DNA of 64,000 nt from Flavobacterium erciyesense (GTDB lineage Bacteria; Bacteroidota; Bacteroidia; Flavobacteriales; Flavobacteriaceae), in the NCBI RefSeq assembly GCF_018069925.1, contig NZ_JAGPXB010000010.1, positions 1 through 64,000 of the forward strand, written 5' to 3'. Shown here in pieces: positions 26,424 to 34,662 of the stretch; positions within the stretch are counted from its first letter, which is position 1; each line of letters begins with the position of its first letter. Made by a program: the position numbers and the translations under genes. A model generated the notes under the pieces. The model was not told the origin of the DNA. It did not search any database and worked only from the letters and a program-made list of their open reading frames with translations.

Positions 26424-26463
26424 TTACCCCTAGTAGGATTCCCCCTTCGGGGGTTAGGGGGCT
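26424..26463. repeat. GC-rich CCCCCTTCGGGGG hairpin
   Basis: CCCCCTTCGGGGG (26441-26453) forms a tight five-pair hairpin. A longer pairing of TACCCCTAG with TTAGGGGG surrounds it. The run of G and C stands out in AT-rich DNA and lies four bases before the DUF4286 start codon. It looks like a known type of flavobacterial intergenic repeat and could affect translation of the next gene. Confidence 0.55.
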
Positions 26464-26466
26464 GAT

Positions 26467-26778
26467 ATGATACTATACAACGTTACCACAAACATACACG
26501 AAAGCGTACACGACCAATGGATGATCTGGATGCAGCACAAACACATACCTGAAATGCTAGCTACGGGCAAATTCACCGCAGCACGCATGGTACGTGTATT
26601 GGTCGAAGAAGAAATGGGCGGTGTAACCTATTCTGTGCAATATACCACAGATAGTAAAGCTACACTCGAAAGTTATTATCAAGAAGATGCTCCTACAATG
26701 AGAGCCGAAGGAGTTAAGCTTTTTGGAGACAAAATGCTCGCTTTTAGAACCGAATTGCAACTAATAGCAGATTATTAG
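26467..26778 (+). CDS. DUF4286 family protein
   Basis: This 103-residue protein begins MILYNVTTNIHESVHDQWM and contains HIPEMLATGKFTAARMVRVL and YTTDSKATLESYYQEDAP, the signature of DUF4286. The fold is expected to be a small ferredoxin-like alpha/beta domain and the function is unknown. It lies upstream of rsmA, which I recall as a common arrangement in Bacteroidetes, separated here by 139 bases. No signal peptide is present. Confidence 0.88.
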   Translation: MILYNVTTNIHESVHDQWMIWMQHKHIPEMLATGKFTAARMVRVLVEEEMGGVTYSVQYTTDSKATLESYYQEDAPTMRAEGVKLFGDKMLAFRTELQLIADY

Positions 26779-26917
26779 TACCTCAAAAGAAGATAAGTAG
26801 TACTGCTTAAAAAGGCTAAAGAAAGCATTTCTTTTACAGCAGTATGTAGTTCTCTTCAATTTTAAAATAATAGAAGTAGGCTTTGTGCCTATGTGCCATT
26901 GAGGCAAAATAAGAATT

Positions 26918-27697
26918 ATGGAAAAAGTTACCGCCAAAAAGCACTTAGGACAACACTTTTTAAAAGACGAAAGTATTGCAAAAGATATAGCCGATACCTT
27001 GAATTTACAAGGATATGATGATGTTTTAGAGATTGGACCTGGAATGGGTGTGTTAACGAAATACCTACTGGACAAGCCCATTACAACTTACGTGATCGAA
27101 ATTGATGCAGAATCTGTGACGTATTTGGATGCAAAATATCCAAAATTGAAAGATAAAATCATTTCGCAAGACTTTTTAAAATACAATATCAACGAGATAT
27201 TTGAAGGAAAACAGTTTGCAATTATTGGCAATTTCCCGTACAATATTTCGACTCAAATTGTGTTTAGAACGCTTGAGTTTCGAGATCAAATTCCCGAGTT
27301 TGCAGGTATGTTTCAAAAAGAAGTAGCCGAGCGAATTTGCGAAAAAGAAGGTTCTAAGGCTTACGGAATTTTATCAGTATTGGTACAAGCTTTTTATGAC
27401 GCCGAATACCTTTTTACAGTAGATGAAAATGTGTTTAATCCGCCGCCAAAAGTAAAATCGGGTGTGTTGCGCTTGCGCCGAAAAGAAGATTATAGTTTGC
27501 CTTGCAGCGAAAAATTATTTTTTACCGTAGTAAAAACTGCTTTTCAACAGCGACGTAAAACCTTAAGAAATAGTTTGAAAACGTTGAATTTGACTGATGC
27601 TTTGCGCGAAGATGAAATATTCAATAAACGACCTGAACAGCTTAATGTAGCTCAATTTATTGCCCTCACCCAAAAAATAGAAGCCGATGGAATTTAA
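26918..27697 (+). CDS. rsmA: 16S rRNA (adenine1518/1519-N6) dimethyltransferase
   Basis: RsmA (KsgA) dimethylates two adjacent adenines near the 3' end of 16S rRNA during 30S assembly. The 259-residue protein starts with [15 protein letters not shown], has the SAM-binding loop [15 protein letters not shown] (about 39-53) and the catalytic motif GNFPYNIST (about 104-112). It ends with the C-terminal domain [14 protein letters not shown]. The stop overlaps the mgtE start by eleven bases. Confidence 0.97.
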   Translation: MEKVTAKKHLGQHFLKDESIAKDIADTLNLQGYDDVLEIGPGMGVLTKYLLDKPITTYVIEIDAESVTYLDAKYPKLKDKIISQDFLKYNINEIFEGKQFAIIGNFPYNISTQIVFRTLEFRDQIPEFAGMFQKEVAERICEKEGSKAYGILSVLVQAFYDAEYLFTVDENVFNPPPKVKSGVLRLRRKEDYSLPCSEKLFFTVVKTAFQQRRKTLRNSLKTLNLTDALREDEIFNKRPEQLNVAQFIALTQKIEADGI

Positions 27698-29039
27698 AAT
27701 CAGCAAAGTATTAATTCATGAATTAGAGCAACTCATTCAAAACAAAAACGACCAGCAATTGGAAGTCTTGTTGAATGACATGCACCATGCTGATATTGCT
27801 GAAATTCTGGATGAATTAGACTTTAATGAAGCTACCTATATCTTTAAAGTTCTAGATAGCGAGAAAACGGCCGAGATCCTTTTGGAACTCGAGGATGACC
27901 TACGTGAAAATATCTTAAGCAGGCTTTCGCCAAAGGAAATCGCTGAGGAGCTCGATGAACTTGAAACAAATGATGCGGCAGATATTATAGCCGAGCTTTC
28001 GCAAGATTTGAAAGCCGAGGTAATATCAGAACTTCAAGACGTAGAACACGCGAAAGATATTGTTGACTTGTTGCGTTATGACGAGGATACTGCGGGTGGA
28101 ATCATGCACAAGGAGTTGGTTAAGGTCAATGAAAATTGGAACGTACTCACTTGTGTAAAAGAAATGCGCATTCAAGCTGAAAATATTTCCAGAGTACACT
28201 CCATTTACGTGGTAGATGATGAGGACAGACTAAAAGGACGCTTGTCACTCAAAGATTTATTGACTACTTCGTCAAGAACGCCAATTAATGATGTGTACAT
28301 CCGAAAATTAAACTCGGTGAAAGTAGATACTGAGGATGTTGAGGTGGCGCGTATCATGCAAAAGTACGATTTAGAAGCTATTCCGGTGGTAGATGAACTA
28401 GGCCGCCTCGTTGGGCGAATCACCATTGATGATATCGTTGACGTAATCAAGGATGAAGCCGATGAGGATTACCAATTAGCAGCTGGTATCTCGCAAGATG
28501 TTGAAGCCGATGATAGTATTTATGAACATACCAAAGCACGTTTGCCTTGGTTGGTCCTGGCATTATTAGGAGGTTTTGTTTCGGTTAAAGTTCTAGGACT
28601 TTTTGAAGGTGCAATGTTGCAACACGGTAATTTGTTCTTTTTTACGCCGCTTATCGCTGCAATGGCAGGAAATGTTGGTGTACAATCATCAGCTATTATT
28701 GTGCAAGGATTGGCTAACAATACGTTAAGTGGATCCGTTTTTAATCGTCTAATCAAAGAGGTCTCGTTAAGTTTATTAAATGGAGTTATTTTAGCTACCA
28801 TTTTATTTGTAGGAAGTCATTTTTTACTGAATGTAGAAATGATTATCGGGATTATTGTCACTACCGCTTTGATTGCAGTAATTATAATTGCTTCATTAAT
28901 AGGTACTGCCATACCATTGTTGTTGGATAAATTCGGAATTGACCCTGCCTTAGCCACTGGGCCTTTCATAACAACGAGTAACGACATTTGTGGTATTTTA
29001 ATTTACTTTTCAATAGCACGATTGATTTTAGGGTTTTAA
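27687..29039 (+). CDS. mgtE: Magnesium transporter MgtE
   Basis: MgtE is a Mg2+ channel gated by intracellular Mg2+. The 450-residue protein has the superhelical N-domain of about ten-residue hairpins (about 20-130, for example [20 protein letters not shown]), two CBS domains (about 135-255, ending [15 protein letters not shown]), the plug helix (about 260-280) and five membrane helices containing the pore segment [20 protein letters not shown]. It is the second gene after rsmA with overlapping coding ends, and a hairpin terminator follows. Confidence 0.96.
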   Translation: MEFKISKVLIHELEQLIQNKNDQQLEVLLNDMHHADIAEILDELDFNEATYIFKVLDSEKTAEILLELEDDLRENILSRLSPKEIAEELDELETNDAADIIAELSQDLKAEVISELQDVEHAKDIVDLLRYDEDTAGGIMHKELVKVNENWNVLTCVKEMRIQAENISRVHSIYVVDDEDRLKGRLSLKDLLTTSSRTPINDVYIRKLNSVKVDTEDVEVARIMQKYDLEAIPVVDELGRLVGRITIDDIVDVIKDEADEDYQLAAGISQDVEADDSIYEHTKARLPWLVLALLGGFVSVKVLGLFEGAMLQHGNLFFFTPLIAAMAGNVGVQSSAIIVQGLANNTLSGSVFNRLIKEVSLSLLNGVILATILFVGSHFLLNVEMIIGIIVTTALIAVIIIASLIGTAIPLLLDKFGIDPALATGPFITTSNDICGILIYFSIARLILGF

Positions 29040-29070
29040 TCCTTTAAATTAGATTTGAATATTATCATTC

Positions 29071-29135
29071 AGCCAAAAATGAAATTTTTTTATGCCACTA
29101 GTTTGGTTCAAAATGATTTCATTTTTGGCTTTTTC
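29071..29135 (+). terminator. Terminator after mgtE
   Basis: AGCCAAAAATGAAAT and ATTTCATTTTTGGCT form a fifteen-pair stem with a 30-base loop, followed by TTTT. The remaining gap up to 29260 has no gene that I can support. Confidence 0.6.
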
Positions 29136-29260
29136 ATTTATGGACTTTGTGATTTGTGTTGCTGATTTAGCTATTTTTGAGAAAACTAAACTAAAACTAA
29201 CTACTTGCCTCATTGATTTTGTTCTAGATACAAAAGCGAAAGGGCAAAAAACTACAACGA

Positions 29261-30037
29261 ATGAAAGTACACATTATTGGCGGAGGAAACCTAGGCGTTT
29301 CTATCGCACTCGGTTTGGCTAAATTTGCCACACAGCATCAGGTGACCATTACACGACGCAACATTTCGAGTATTCTTTATCTCGAAAAATTAGGCGCAAC
29401 AGTAACAACGAATAATATTCTCGAAATTCAAGAGGCTGACGTAATTATACTCACCATTAAACCCTATCAGGTAGATACCGTCTTGGCCGAAATTCTACCA
29501 CAAATTTCCAATAAAATCATAGCATCGGCAGTGAGCGGATTGTCTATTGAAAATTTGCAATCTAAAATTGGCGCCAATAACTATGCGGTTCGCATCATGC
29601 CTAATATTGCCGCACAATTTGGTGCATCGGCAACATGTATTGCATTTCATGAAGCCCATAAAGAATTGGCTCAAGAGGTAGTTGCTCTATTCGAAAGTTT
29701 GGGTACCGCACCGATTATTGACGAGAAATTGATGGATGCAGCCACCGTTCTAGCAGCGAGCGGAACAGCTTTTGCCCTGCGCTACATTCGCGCCTCAATG
29801 CAAGCCGGAATCGAAATTGGTTTCGATTGGCAAACGGCATTAGCCATTTCTGCTCAAACGGTAAAGGGAGCTGCCGAAATGCTTCTTGAAGAAAAAATCC
29901 ATCCAGAACAACTAATTGATCGGGTAACTACGCCGCAAGGCTGCACCATTGCAGGTTTAAACGAAATGGAAATGCACGGTTTTAGTTCGTCCTTGATTCG
30001 AGGAATAAAAACTTCCTTGAAACAGATTAAGGGATAG
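29261..30037 (+). CDS. proC: Pyrroline-5-carboxylate reductase
   Basis: ProC reduces pyrroline-5-carboxylate to proline with NAD(P)H in the cytosol. The 258-residue protein has the N-terminal dinucleotide loop IIGGGNLGVSIALGL. Its C-terminal dimer domain has the conserved segments AASGTAFALRYIRASMQAG and VTTPQGCTIAGLNEMEMHGF, the latter matching the ProC signature VTSPGGTT-AL-x-E. Length is normal. It is monocistronic. Confidence 0.93.
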   Translation: MKVHIIGGGNLGVSIALGLAKFATQHQVTITRRNISSILYLEKLGATVTTNNILEIQEADVIILTIKPYQVDTVLAEILPQISNKIIASAVSGLSIENLQSKIGANNYAVRIMPNIAAQFGASATCIAFHEAHKELAQEVVALFESLGTAPIIDEKLMDAATVLAASGTAFALRYIRASMQAGIEIGFDWQTALAISAQTVKGAAEMLLEEKIHPEQLIDRVTTPQGCTIAGLNEMEMHGFSSSLIRGIKTSLKQIKG

Positions 30038-30092
30038 TAGTTGTTAAGTGCTATTTTTCTTTATTTTTCTTATAAAAATCAAAATTTAGAGA

Positions 30093-30100
30093 TAGTTTTG
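30093..30100 (+). promoter_or_regulatory. -7 element for the small barrel protein gene
   Basis: TAGTTTTG matches TAnnTTTG and lies 32 bases before the ATG at 30133; no clear TTG upstream. Confidence 0.5.
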
Positions 30101-30132
30101 TGTTTTTTTATAAATAATAAATAAACTAAAAA

Positions 30133-30729
30133 ATGAAGAAAGTATTCTTAGCATTAATCCTAGTGAGCACCGCTAGTGTATTTGCTCAAAATGTGAGTGT
30201 TGAAAAATCGTTAACTTCTGTTCAAATAGGAGGTGGAACAAAATTTGGGCTGTGGATTAATAATGAAACAAGATTATCTAACACTATTGCGTTACGCAGT
30301 GAAATCGGATTAGAAAATGATATTACTGTGGGAAGTCATTATGATAACGAAGGTTTTATTTTACAACCCGTTTTGACATTAGAGCCAAAGTACTATTATA
30401 ATTTGTTCAGCAGGAGTTCAAACTCAAAAAAGATTAAAGGTAATAGTGGTAATTTTATATCTGTAAAAACTAGTTACCATCCGGATTGGTTCGTGCTTAA
30501 TATTGATGAAAAAACTACTAGATTGGCTGATTTATCAATTATTCCGACCTGGGGATTGCGTAGACAACTGGCAGAAAATTTTAATTTTGAAACAGCCATT
30601 GGTATAGGGTACCGCGTAGTGTATTTTAAAGAGAATTCTTTTAATGGCAATGCACTTAATGTAGATGGAGCTTACAACAGGAATCAATATGTTCCGTATT
30701 TACATGTTGGTGTTTCTTATTCATTATAA
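30133..30729 (+). CDS. Probable outer-membrane beta-barrel protein of unknown function
   Basis: This 198-residue protein has a typical signal peptide (MKKVFLALILVSTASVFA-Q). The mature part has alternating polar/hydrophobic strands and ends in VPYLHVGVSYSL, the pattern of small eight-stranded outer-membrane barrels. No family motif is recognisable. It is a single gene. Confidence 0.7.
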   Translation: MKKVFLALILVSTASVFAQNVSVEKSLTSVQIGGGTKFGLWINNETRLSNTIALRSEIGLENDITVGSHYDNEGFILQPVLTLEPKYYYNLFSRSSNSKKIKGNSGNFISVKTSYHPDWFVLNIDEKTTRLADLSIIPTWGLRRQLAENFNFETAIGIGYRVVYFKENSFNGNALNVDGAYNRNQYVPYLHVGVSYSL

Positions 30730-30766
30730 AAAAAACCGAAGAGAGTTTGCGGTAGCTCCAAGTTAA

Positions 30767-31040
30767 CACAGCATCGAAATTGGGAATGCATTTTCATTGC
30801 AAAAAGAAAAAGTTCAACTGTATCCTGGCCAAACCAAGGTTTTGACAATCAACCCCAGTGCTACATATGAGCTTGGCCTTGGTATAATGATTGGACTTGT
30901 GTTGTCAGTGATAGTGGTGCAGTTTATTGTACTTCAAAAACTATCGTTTTTAATGCTGCTGCCATGTGTTGTTTTTTTCTTCTTGAATAAACGCGATTTC
31001 ATAGAAAGTTTTGCCACAAACCAAAAGCTACTAAATACTA
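30767..31040 (+). pseudogene. Remnant of a membrane protein gene (5' end missing)
   Basis: A frame without ATG start runs from 30767 and encodes IGNAFSLQKEKVQLYPGQT, then a two-span hydrophobic segment (about ELGLGIMIGLVLSVIVVQFI and LSFLMLLPCVVFFFLN) and KRDFIESFATNQ. It looks like the back half of a small membrane protein. There is no start codon apart from a TTG at 30797. The frame then reads through the terminator hairpin at 31041-31078, so its true end is probably lost by a frameshift. I call it a decayed gene; a short TTG-started protein is the alternative. Confidence 0.45.
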
Positions 31041-31078
31041 AAAAGCCTCGTTCAAAATTTGTAAACGAGGCTTTTTTT
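31041..31078. terminator. Bidirectional terminator between remnant and nhaA
   Basis: AAAAGCCTCGTT and a complementary AACGAGGCTTTT form a twelve-pair stem (with small asymmetry in the loop), followed by T7 on the plus strand and preceded by A residues for the minus strand. It lies 19 bases beyond the nhaA stop. Confidence 0.8.
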
Positions 31079-31096
31079 ATTGTTTTATTAACCCAA

Positions 31097-32260
31097 TTAG
31101 GATGTGGTAGTTTTGGTTTTTCTTGTTTTCAAATTAAACTTAAGCCAAACAAAACCAATTGTTCCCGCCATAAACGAAGCTAATAAAATGGCAATTTTAG
31201 AGTACGTGATTACTTCTTCGCCATCATTTTTAAATGCTAAAAGGGTAATGAAAATTGACATCGTAAAACCAATTCCACCAAGCATTCCGGCGCCCAAAAT
31301 AGTAGACCATTTTAAGTCTCGTGGTAAAGTACAAATTCCTAAACTCACCGCAAGGAACGAAAATAACCAGATTCCTAATGGCTTACCAATCACTAATCCT
31401 GCAATGATTCCGATTGTGTTTGATTGCGTTAAGCCCTCATGCCAATTTGGATTTATAGCGATGCAAGTGTTAGCAATAGCAAACAAAGGTAAAATGAAAA
31501 AGGCAACCGGATTGTGCAGGAAATGCTGTAATTTATACGAGATGGTCTTTTTTCCGCCATCTCCAAACGGAATCACAAATGCCAACAAAACGCCAGTTAT
31601 AGTAGCGTGAACGCCAGAATTAAGCATAAAATACCACATTCCTGCACCGCCAAGAAGGTACGGCCAAAGACTATGTACGTTTCGTCTATTCAAAATAAAT
31701 AAGCCTCCCATAATTCCAAAAGCGATGGCTAGATTTAAAAATGAGATGCTTTCGGTATAAAAAATAGCAATAACCATGATTGCACCTAAGTCGTCAATTA
31801 CAGCAAGTGCAGTCAAAAACACTTTTAAGGAAGTAGGCACTCTGTTGCCTAAAAGCGATAAAATACCGATTGCAAAGGCAATATCAGTAGCCATTGGTAT
31901 TCCTGCACCATTTTGGGTAATTGTTCCAAAATTCAAGGCCAAAAAGATTCCTGCTGGAACAATCATTCCGCCAAGTGCACCAAAAATAGGTAAGGCAGCA
32001 TTTTTTAGGTCAGATAGCTCTCCTTGATATATTTCGCGTTCTAATTCTAAACCTATTAGTAAAAAGAAGATTGTCATCAATCCGTCATTAATCCAATGGG
32101 TGATGGAATGATGCCCAATTTGAGTGTCCCAAAAAGCAATGTAATCGGTTTGTATGGCAGAATTCGCCAAAAACAACGATCCTAAAGTGACAAATAGTAA
32201 TAAGATTCCGCCTGATTTTTCGCTTTCAAAAAAAGCTTTGAAGGTTTTTGTTAATTTCAT
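31097..32260 (-). CDS. nhaA: Na+/H+ antiporter NhaA
   Basis: NhaA is an inner-membrane sodium/proton exchanger for pH and Na+ control. The 387-residue protein has about eleven to twelve hydrophobic helices, the paired catalytic aspartates in ALAVIDDLGAIMVIAIFYT (about 153-171), NSGVHATITGVLLAF and the late segment GGIGFTMSIFITLLAF. The length fits the family. It is divergent from the dehydrogenase gene at 32403, with its own -7 element. Confidence 0.95.
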   Translation of the reverse strand: MKLTKTFKAFFESEKSGGILLLFVTLGSLFLANSAIQTDYIAFWDTQIGHHSITHWINDGLMTIFFLLIGLELEREIYQGELSDLKNAALPIFGALGGMIVPAGIFLALNFGTITQNGAGIPMATDIAFAIGILSLLGNRVPTSLKVFLTALAVIDDLGAIMVIAIFYTESISFLNLAIAFGIMGGLFILNRRNVHSLWPYLLGGAGMWYFMLNSGVHATITGVLLAFVIPFGDGGKKTISYKLQHFLHNPVAFFILPLFAIANTCIAINPNWHEGLTQSNTIGIIAGLVIGKPLGIWLFSFLAVSLGICTLPRDLKWSTILGAGMLGGIGFTMSIFITLLAFKNDGEEVITYSKIAILLASFMAGTIGFVWLKFNLKTRKTKTTTS

Positions 32261-32310
32261 GGGTAATTTATTGTGTAGCAGCAGTCGGATTGCTACGAAT
32301 TTGTAGTTTG

Positions 32311-32318
32311 CAAATTTA
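32311..32318 (-). promoter_or_regulatory. -7 element for nhaA
   Basis: TAAATTTG on the minus strand matches the consensus, 51 bases before the nhaA start. A small hairpin (GTAGCA ... TGCTAC, about 32275-32295) lies in the leader. Confidence 0.45.
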
Positions 32319-32402
32319 CGATTTTAAAAGTGAAATTCCATTCGGGAGCTAATAAACCGTATTTTTTTTGTTAATTTGAATGGTTAAATCTCCATCATCA
32401 TT

Positions 32403-33761
32403 ATGGCTATAAAAGTCCTTCATCTCGATAGCAATCATCCCATCTTGTGGGAGCAATTAGAAAATGCTGGTTTCATCAATCACAACGATTACAAATCCTC
32501 TAAACAAGAAATAGAGGCAGTAATTGATCAATATCACGGAATCGTAATTCGGAGTCGTTTTAAAATTGATCAAACTTTTTTAGACAAAGCAACGCAATTG
32601 CAGTTCATTGCTCGCGTAGGCGCTGGACTAGAAAGTATTGATTGCGAGTATGCCGAATCAAAAAATATCTCGCTAATTGCTGCGCCAGAAGGCAACCGTA
32701 ATGCGGTCGCTGAACATACGTTGGGTATGATTTTGTCACTTTTTAATAAATTGAATCAAGCCGATCGTGAAATTCGTTCGGGTCAATGGAACCGGGAATC
32801 AAACCGTGGGTATGAGCTAGAGGGGCAAACCGTGGGCATCATCGGTTATGGCAATATGGGGAAATCATTCGCCAAAAAACTACGCGGTTTTGATGTTACT
32901 GTTTTGTGTTACGATATTGTAGATGGGGTTGGCGATGCCAATGCTAAGCAAGTAAGTTGGGCGGAATTTCAACAAAAAGTCACCGTATTGAGTTTACACT
33001 TGCCTTGGACACCTGATACCGATAAAATGGTGAATGAAGCTTTTGTTAATGGCTTTAAAAATCCGTTTTGGATTATGAATACCTCACGAGGCAAGAATAT
33101 TGTAACTGATGATTTAGTCGCTGCACTGCAATCAGGAAAAATCTTGGGAGCTGGTTTGGATGTTTTAGAATATGAAAAATTGTCTTTCGAAACACTTTTT
33201 ACGGATGCCAATCCGCCGGCGGCTTTCCATTATTTATTGCAAGCGCCTAATGTAATTTTAACACCCCATGTAGCGGGTTGGACTTTTGAAAGTCACGAGC
33301 GATTGGCGCAAGTTATTGTTGATAAAATAAAAGCGAAATATGCTCCTCAACCAGAAAAGACAGAGCCTAAACCACGAGTAACCGGTGTCGGCGGTTTCTT
33401 TTTTAAGACGCAAAATCCAGCCGAATTGAAACAATGGTACCACAAACATTTAAGTCTGCCGACAGATGATTACGGTGCTACTTTTTGGTGGAAAGACAAA
33501 CAAGGTAATGATTGTAGTACGCAATGGTCGCCTTTTGAAGCAGACACCAATTATTTTGAACCCAGTCAAAAAAACTTCATGCAAAACTTTAGAGTAGCTG
33601 ATTTAGAATCGCTTTTAAAAAAATTAACAGCAGAAGGTGTAACAATTGTAGGGGAGATGCAGACTTATGAGTACGGAAAATTTGGCTGGATCATGGATCC
33701 CGAAGGAAATAAAATTGAACTCTGGGAACCAATTGATGCTGCTTTTGAACCAAAAAACTAA
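32403..33761 (+). CDS. Fusion of a D-2-hydroxyacid dehydrogenase and a VOC (glyoxalase-like) domain
   Basis: Residues 1-315 form a D-2-hydroxyacid dehydrogenase of the SerA/phosphoglycerate type, with the NAD loop GIIGYGNMGKS (about 145-155) and the catalytic Arg229 (NTSRGK), Glu256 (LDVLEYE) and His289 (LTPHVAGW). A Pro/Lys linker (about 313-325) joins a complete VOC domain (326-446) with GVGGFFFKTQNPAELKQWY at its start and DPEGNKIELWEP at its end. Each half is normally a separate protein in flavobacteria. The frame is continuous across the junction. The dehydrogenase part is full; the VOC part is a single module of about 120 residues. Substrates are unknown. Confidence 0.88.
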   Translation: MAIKVLHLDSNHPILWEQLENAGFINHNDYKSSKQEIEAVIDQYHGIVIRSRFKIDQTFLDKATQLQFIARVGAGLESIDCEYAESKNISLIAAPEGNRNAVAEHTLGMILSLFNKLNQADREIRSGQWNRESNRGYELEGQTVGIIGYGNMGKSFAKKLRGFDVTVLCYDIVDGVGDANAKQVSWAEFQQKVTVLSLHLPWTPDTDKMVNEAFVNGFKNPFWIMNTSRGKNIVTDDLVAALQSGKILGAGLDVLEYEKLSFETLFTDANPPAAFHYLLQAPNVILTPHVAGWTFESHERLAQVIVDKIKAKYAPQPEKTEPKPRVTGVGGFFFKTQNPAELKQWYHKHLSLPTDDYGATFWWKDKQGNDCSTQWSPFEADTNYFEPSQKNFMQNFRVADLESLLKKLTAEGVTIVGEMQTYEYGKFGWIMDPEGNKIELWEPIDAAFEPKN

Positions 33762-33783
33762 TCTAACCAAAAAACTATAAACT

Positions 33784-34167
33784 ATGGAAAATCAAAAACA
33801 CGAAGCTTGGAACACGCCAAGAAAACCAATCCCTGTATTTAAGGTAGACCCTTTGTTGGTTTTAGTATTGGGTTTTTTAACATGCGGATTGTATTTAATT
33901 TATTGGAATATTAAAGTAGCAGAAGTTTTTAATGCTGTTTCAGAAAGACAAGTTATTTCACAGCCAGTTGCGATTTTTGCGGGCTGTTGCTACCCGGTAA
34001 ATATATACTTCTTTTATTTGGCAGGAAGAGATGCTTTGCCAGATGTGTATGCCCATGCAGGTGTTCCACAGAAGGATGATACTGTACTTTTACTTGTTCT
34101 AGGATTCTTTTTTCCAATGATTGCTGCAATGAAAGTTCAAAATGACATCAATAAATTATATAACTAA
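33784..34167 (+). CDS. DUF4234-like small membrane protein
   Basis: This 127-residue protein starts with a polar segment (1-22), then a hydrophobic helix LLVLVLGFLTCGLYLIYW (about 25-42) characteristic of DUF4234 proteins, and further hydrophobic segments at about 60-75 and 97-113. Function is unknown. It follows the dehydrogenase fusion by 22 bases and overlaps the DUF2752 gene by 26, so the three may be one transcript. Confidence 0.72.
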   Translation: MENQKHEAWNTPRKPIPVFKVDPLLVLVLGFLTCGLYLIYWNIKVAEVFNAVSERQVISQPVAIFAGCCYPVNIYFFYLAGRDALPDVYAHAGVPQKDDTVLLLVLGFFFPMIAAMKVQNDINKLYN

Positions 34168-34606
34168 TATCAGAGTAAAAAGAAAGATTTACGGAATTAC
34201 TGGTGCGATTTTAACGCTGATAATTCCGTTTTTATTAATGCTCTCTAATGAAGATAATCATCTTCAAACAGATCAATCTTTGTGCCCGTTTAAAATGATC
34301 TCTGGTTTTCCGTGTCCAGGCTGTGGAATCACCAAATCATTAGTTTACTTTTTTCAAGGTGATTTACTTAAGAGTTTAAGTTATCATATCTTGGGTCCTT
34401 TTGTAGTGATATTTAGTCTTTTTTCAATCGTTTTGTTGACTTGTGAAATAGCTACTAGAAAAGAATATCTAAACAAATATTTTTACAATAAAAAGCTTGC
34501 ATACGGATTAGGAGTTTTTTTGGCAATTTACCATGTATGTAGATTAATTTATTTTGTTCAAAATAATTCATTAGATAGTATTTTAAAAGAGTCCATTTGG
34601 AAGTGA
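34142..34606 (+). CDS. DUF2752 family membrane protein
   Basis: This 154-residue protein has three hydrophobic segments and the DUF2752 signature CPFKMISGFPCPGCGITKS (about 48-66), in which the cysteines of the CPGCG motif are conserved. It is membrane-embedded, with unknown function. Its start lies inside the DUF4234 gene, which supports co-translation. DUF4234/TM2-type and DUF2752 genes often lie side by side in Bacteroidetes. A strong terminator follows. Confidence 0.85.
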   Translation: MTSINYITNIRVKRKIYGITGAILTLIIPFLLMLSNEDNHLQTDQSLCPFKMISGFPCPGCGITKSLVYFFQGDLLKSLSYHILGPFVVIFSLFSIVLLTCEIATRKEYLNKYFYNKKLAYGLGVFLAIYHVCRLIYFVQNNSLDSILKESIWK

Positions 34607-34610
34607 TATA

Positions 34611-34648
34611 AAAAACAAAATCCCGATTCAATCGGGATTTTGTTTTTT
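34611..34648. terminator. Bidirectional terminator between DUF2752 and olsF
   Basis: AAAAACAAAATCCCGATT and its exact complement AATCGGGATTTTGTTTTT give an eighteen-pair stem, ending in T runs on both strands. It serves the two convergent genes. Confidence 0.88.
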
Positions 34649-34662
34649 ATAAATAATATGTT

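Noticed and set aside
29092..29322. A 76-codon frame between mgtE and proC
   Set aside because: It begins in the loop of the mgtE terminator and overlaps the proC start in another frame; no protein-like features.
31104..31610. A 168-codon plus-strand frame opposite nhaA
   Set aside because: It is antisense to a clear Na+/H+ antiporter gene, and its composition is a mirror of the membrane helices.
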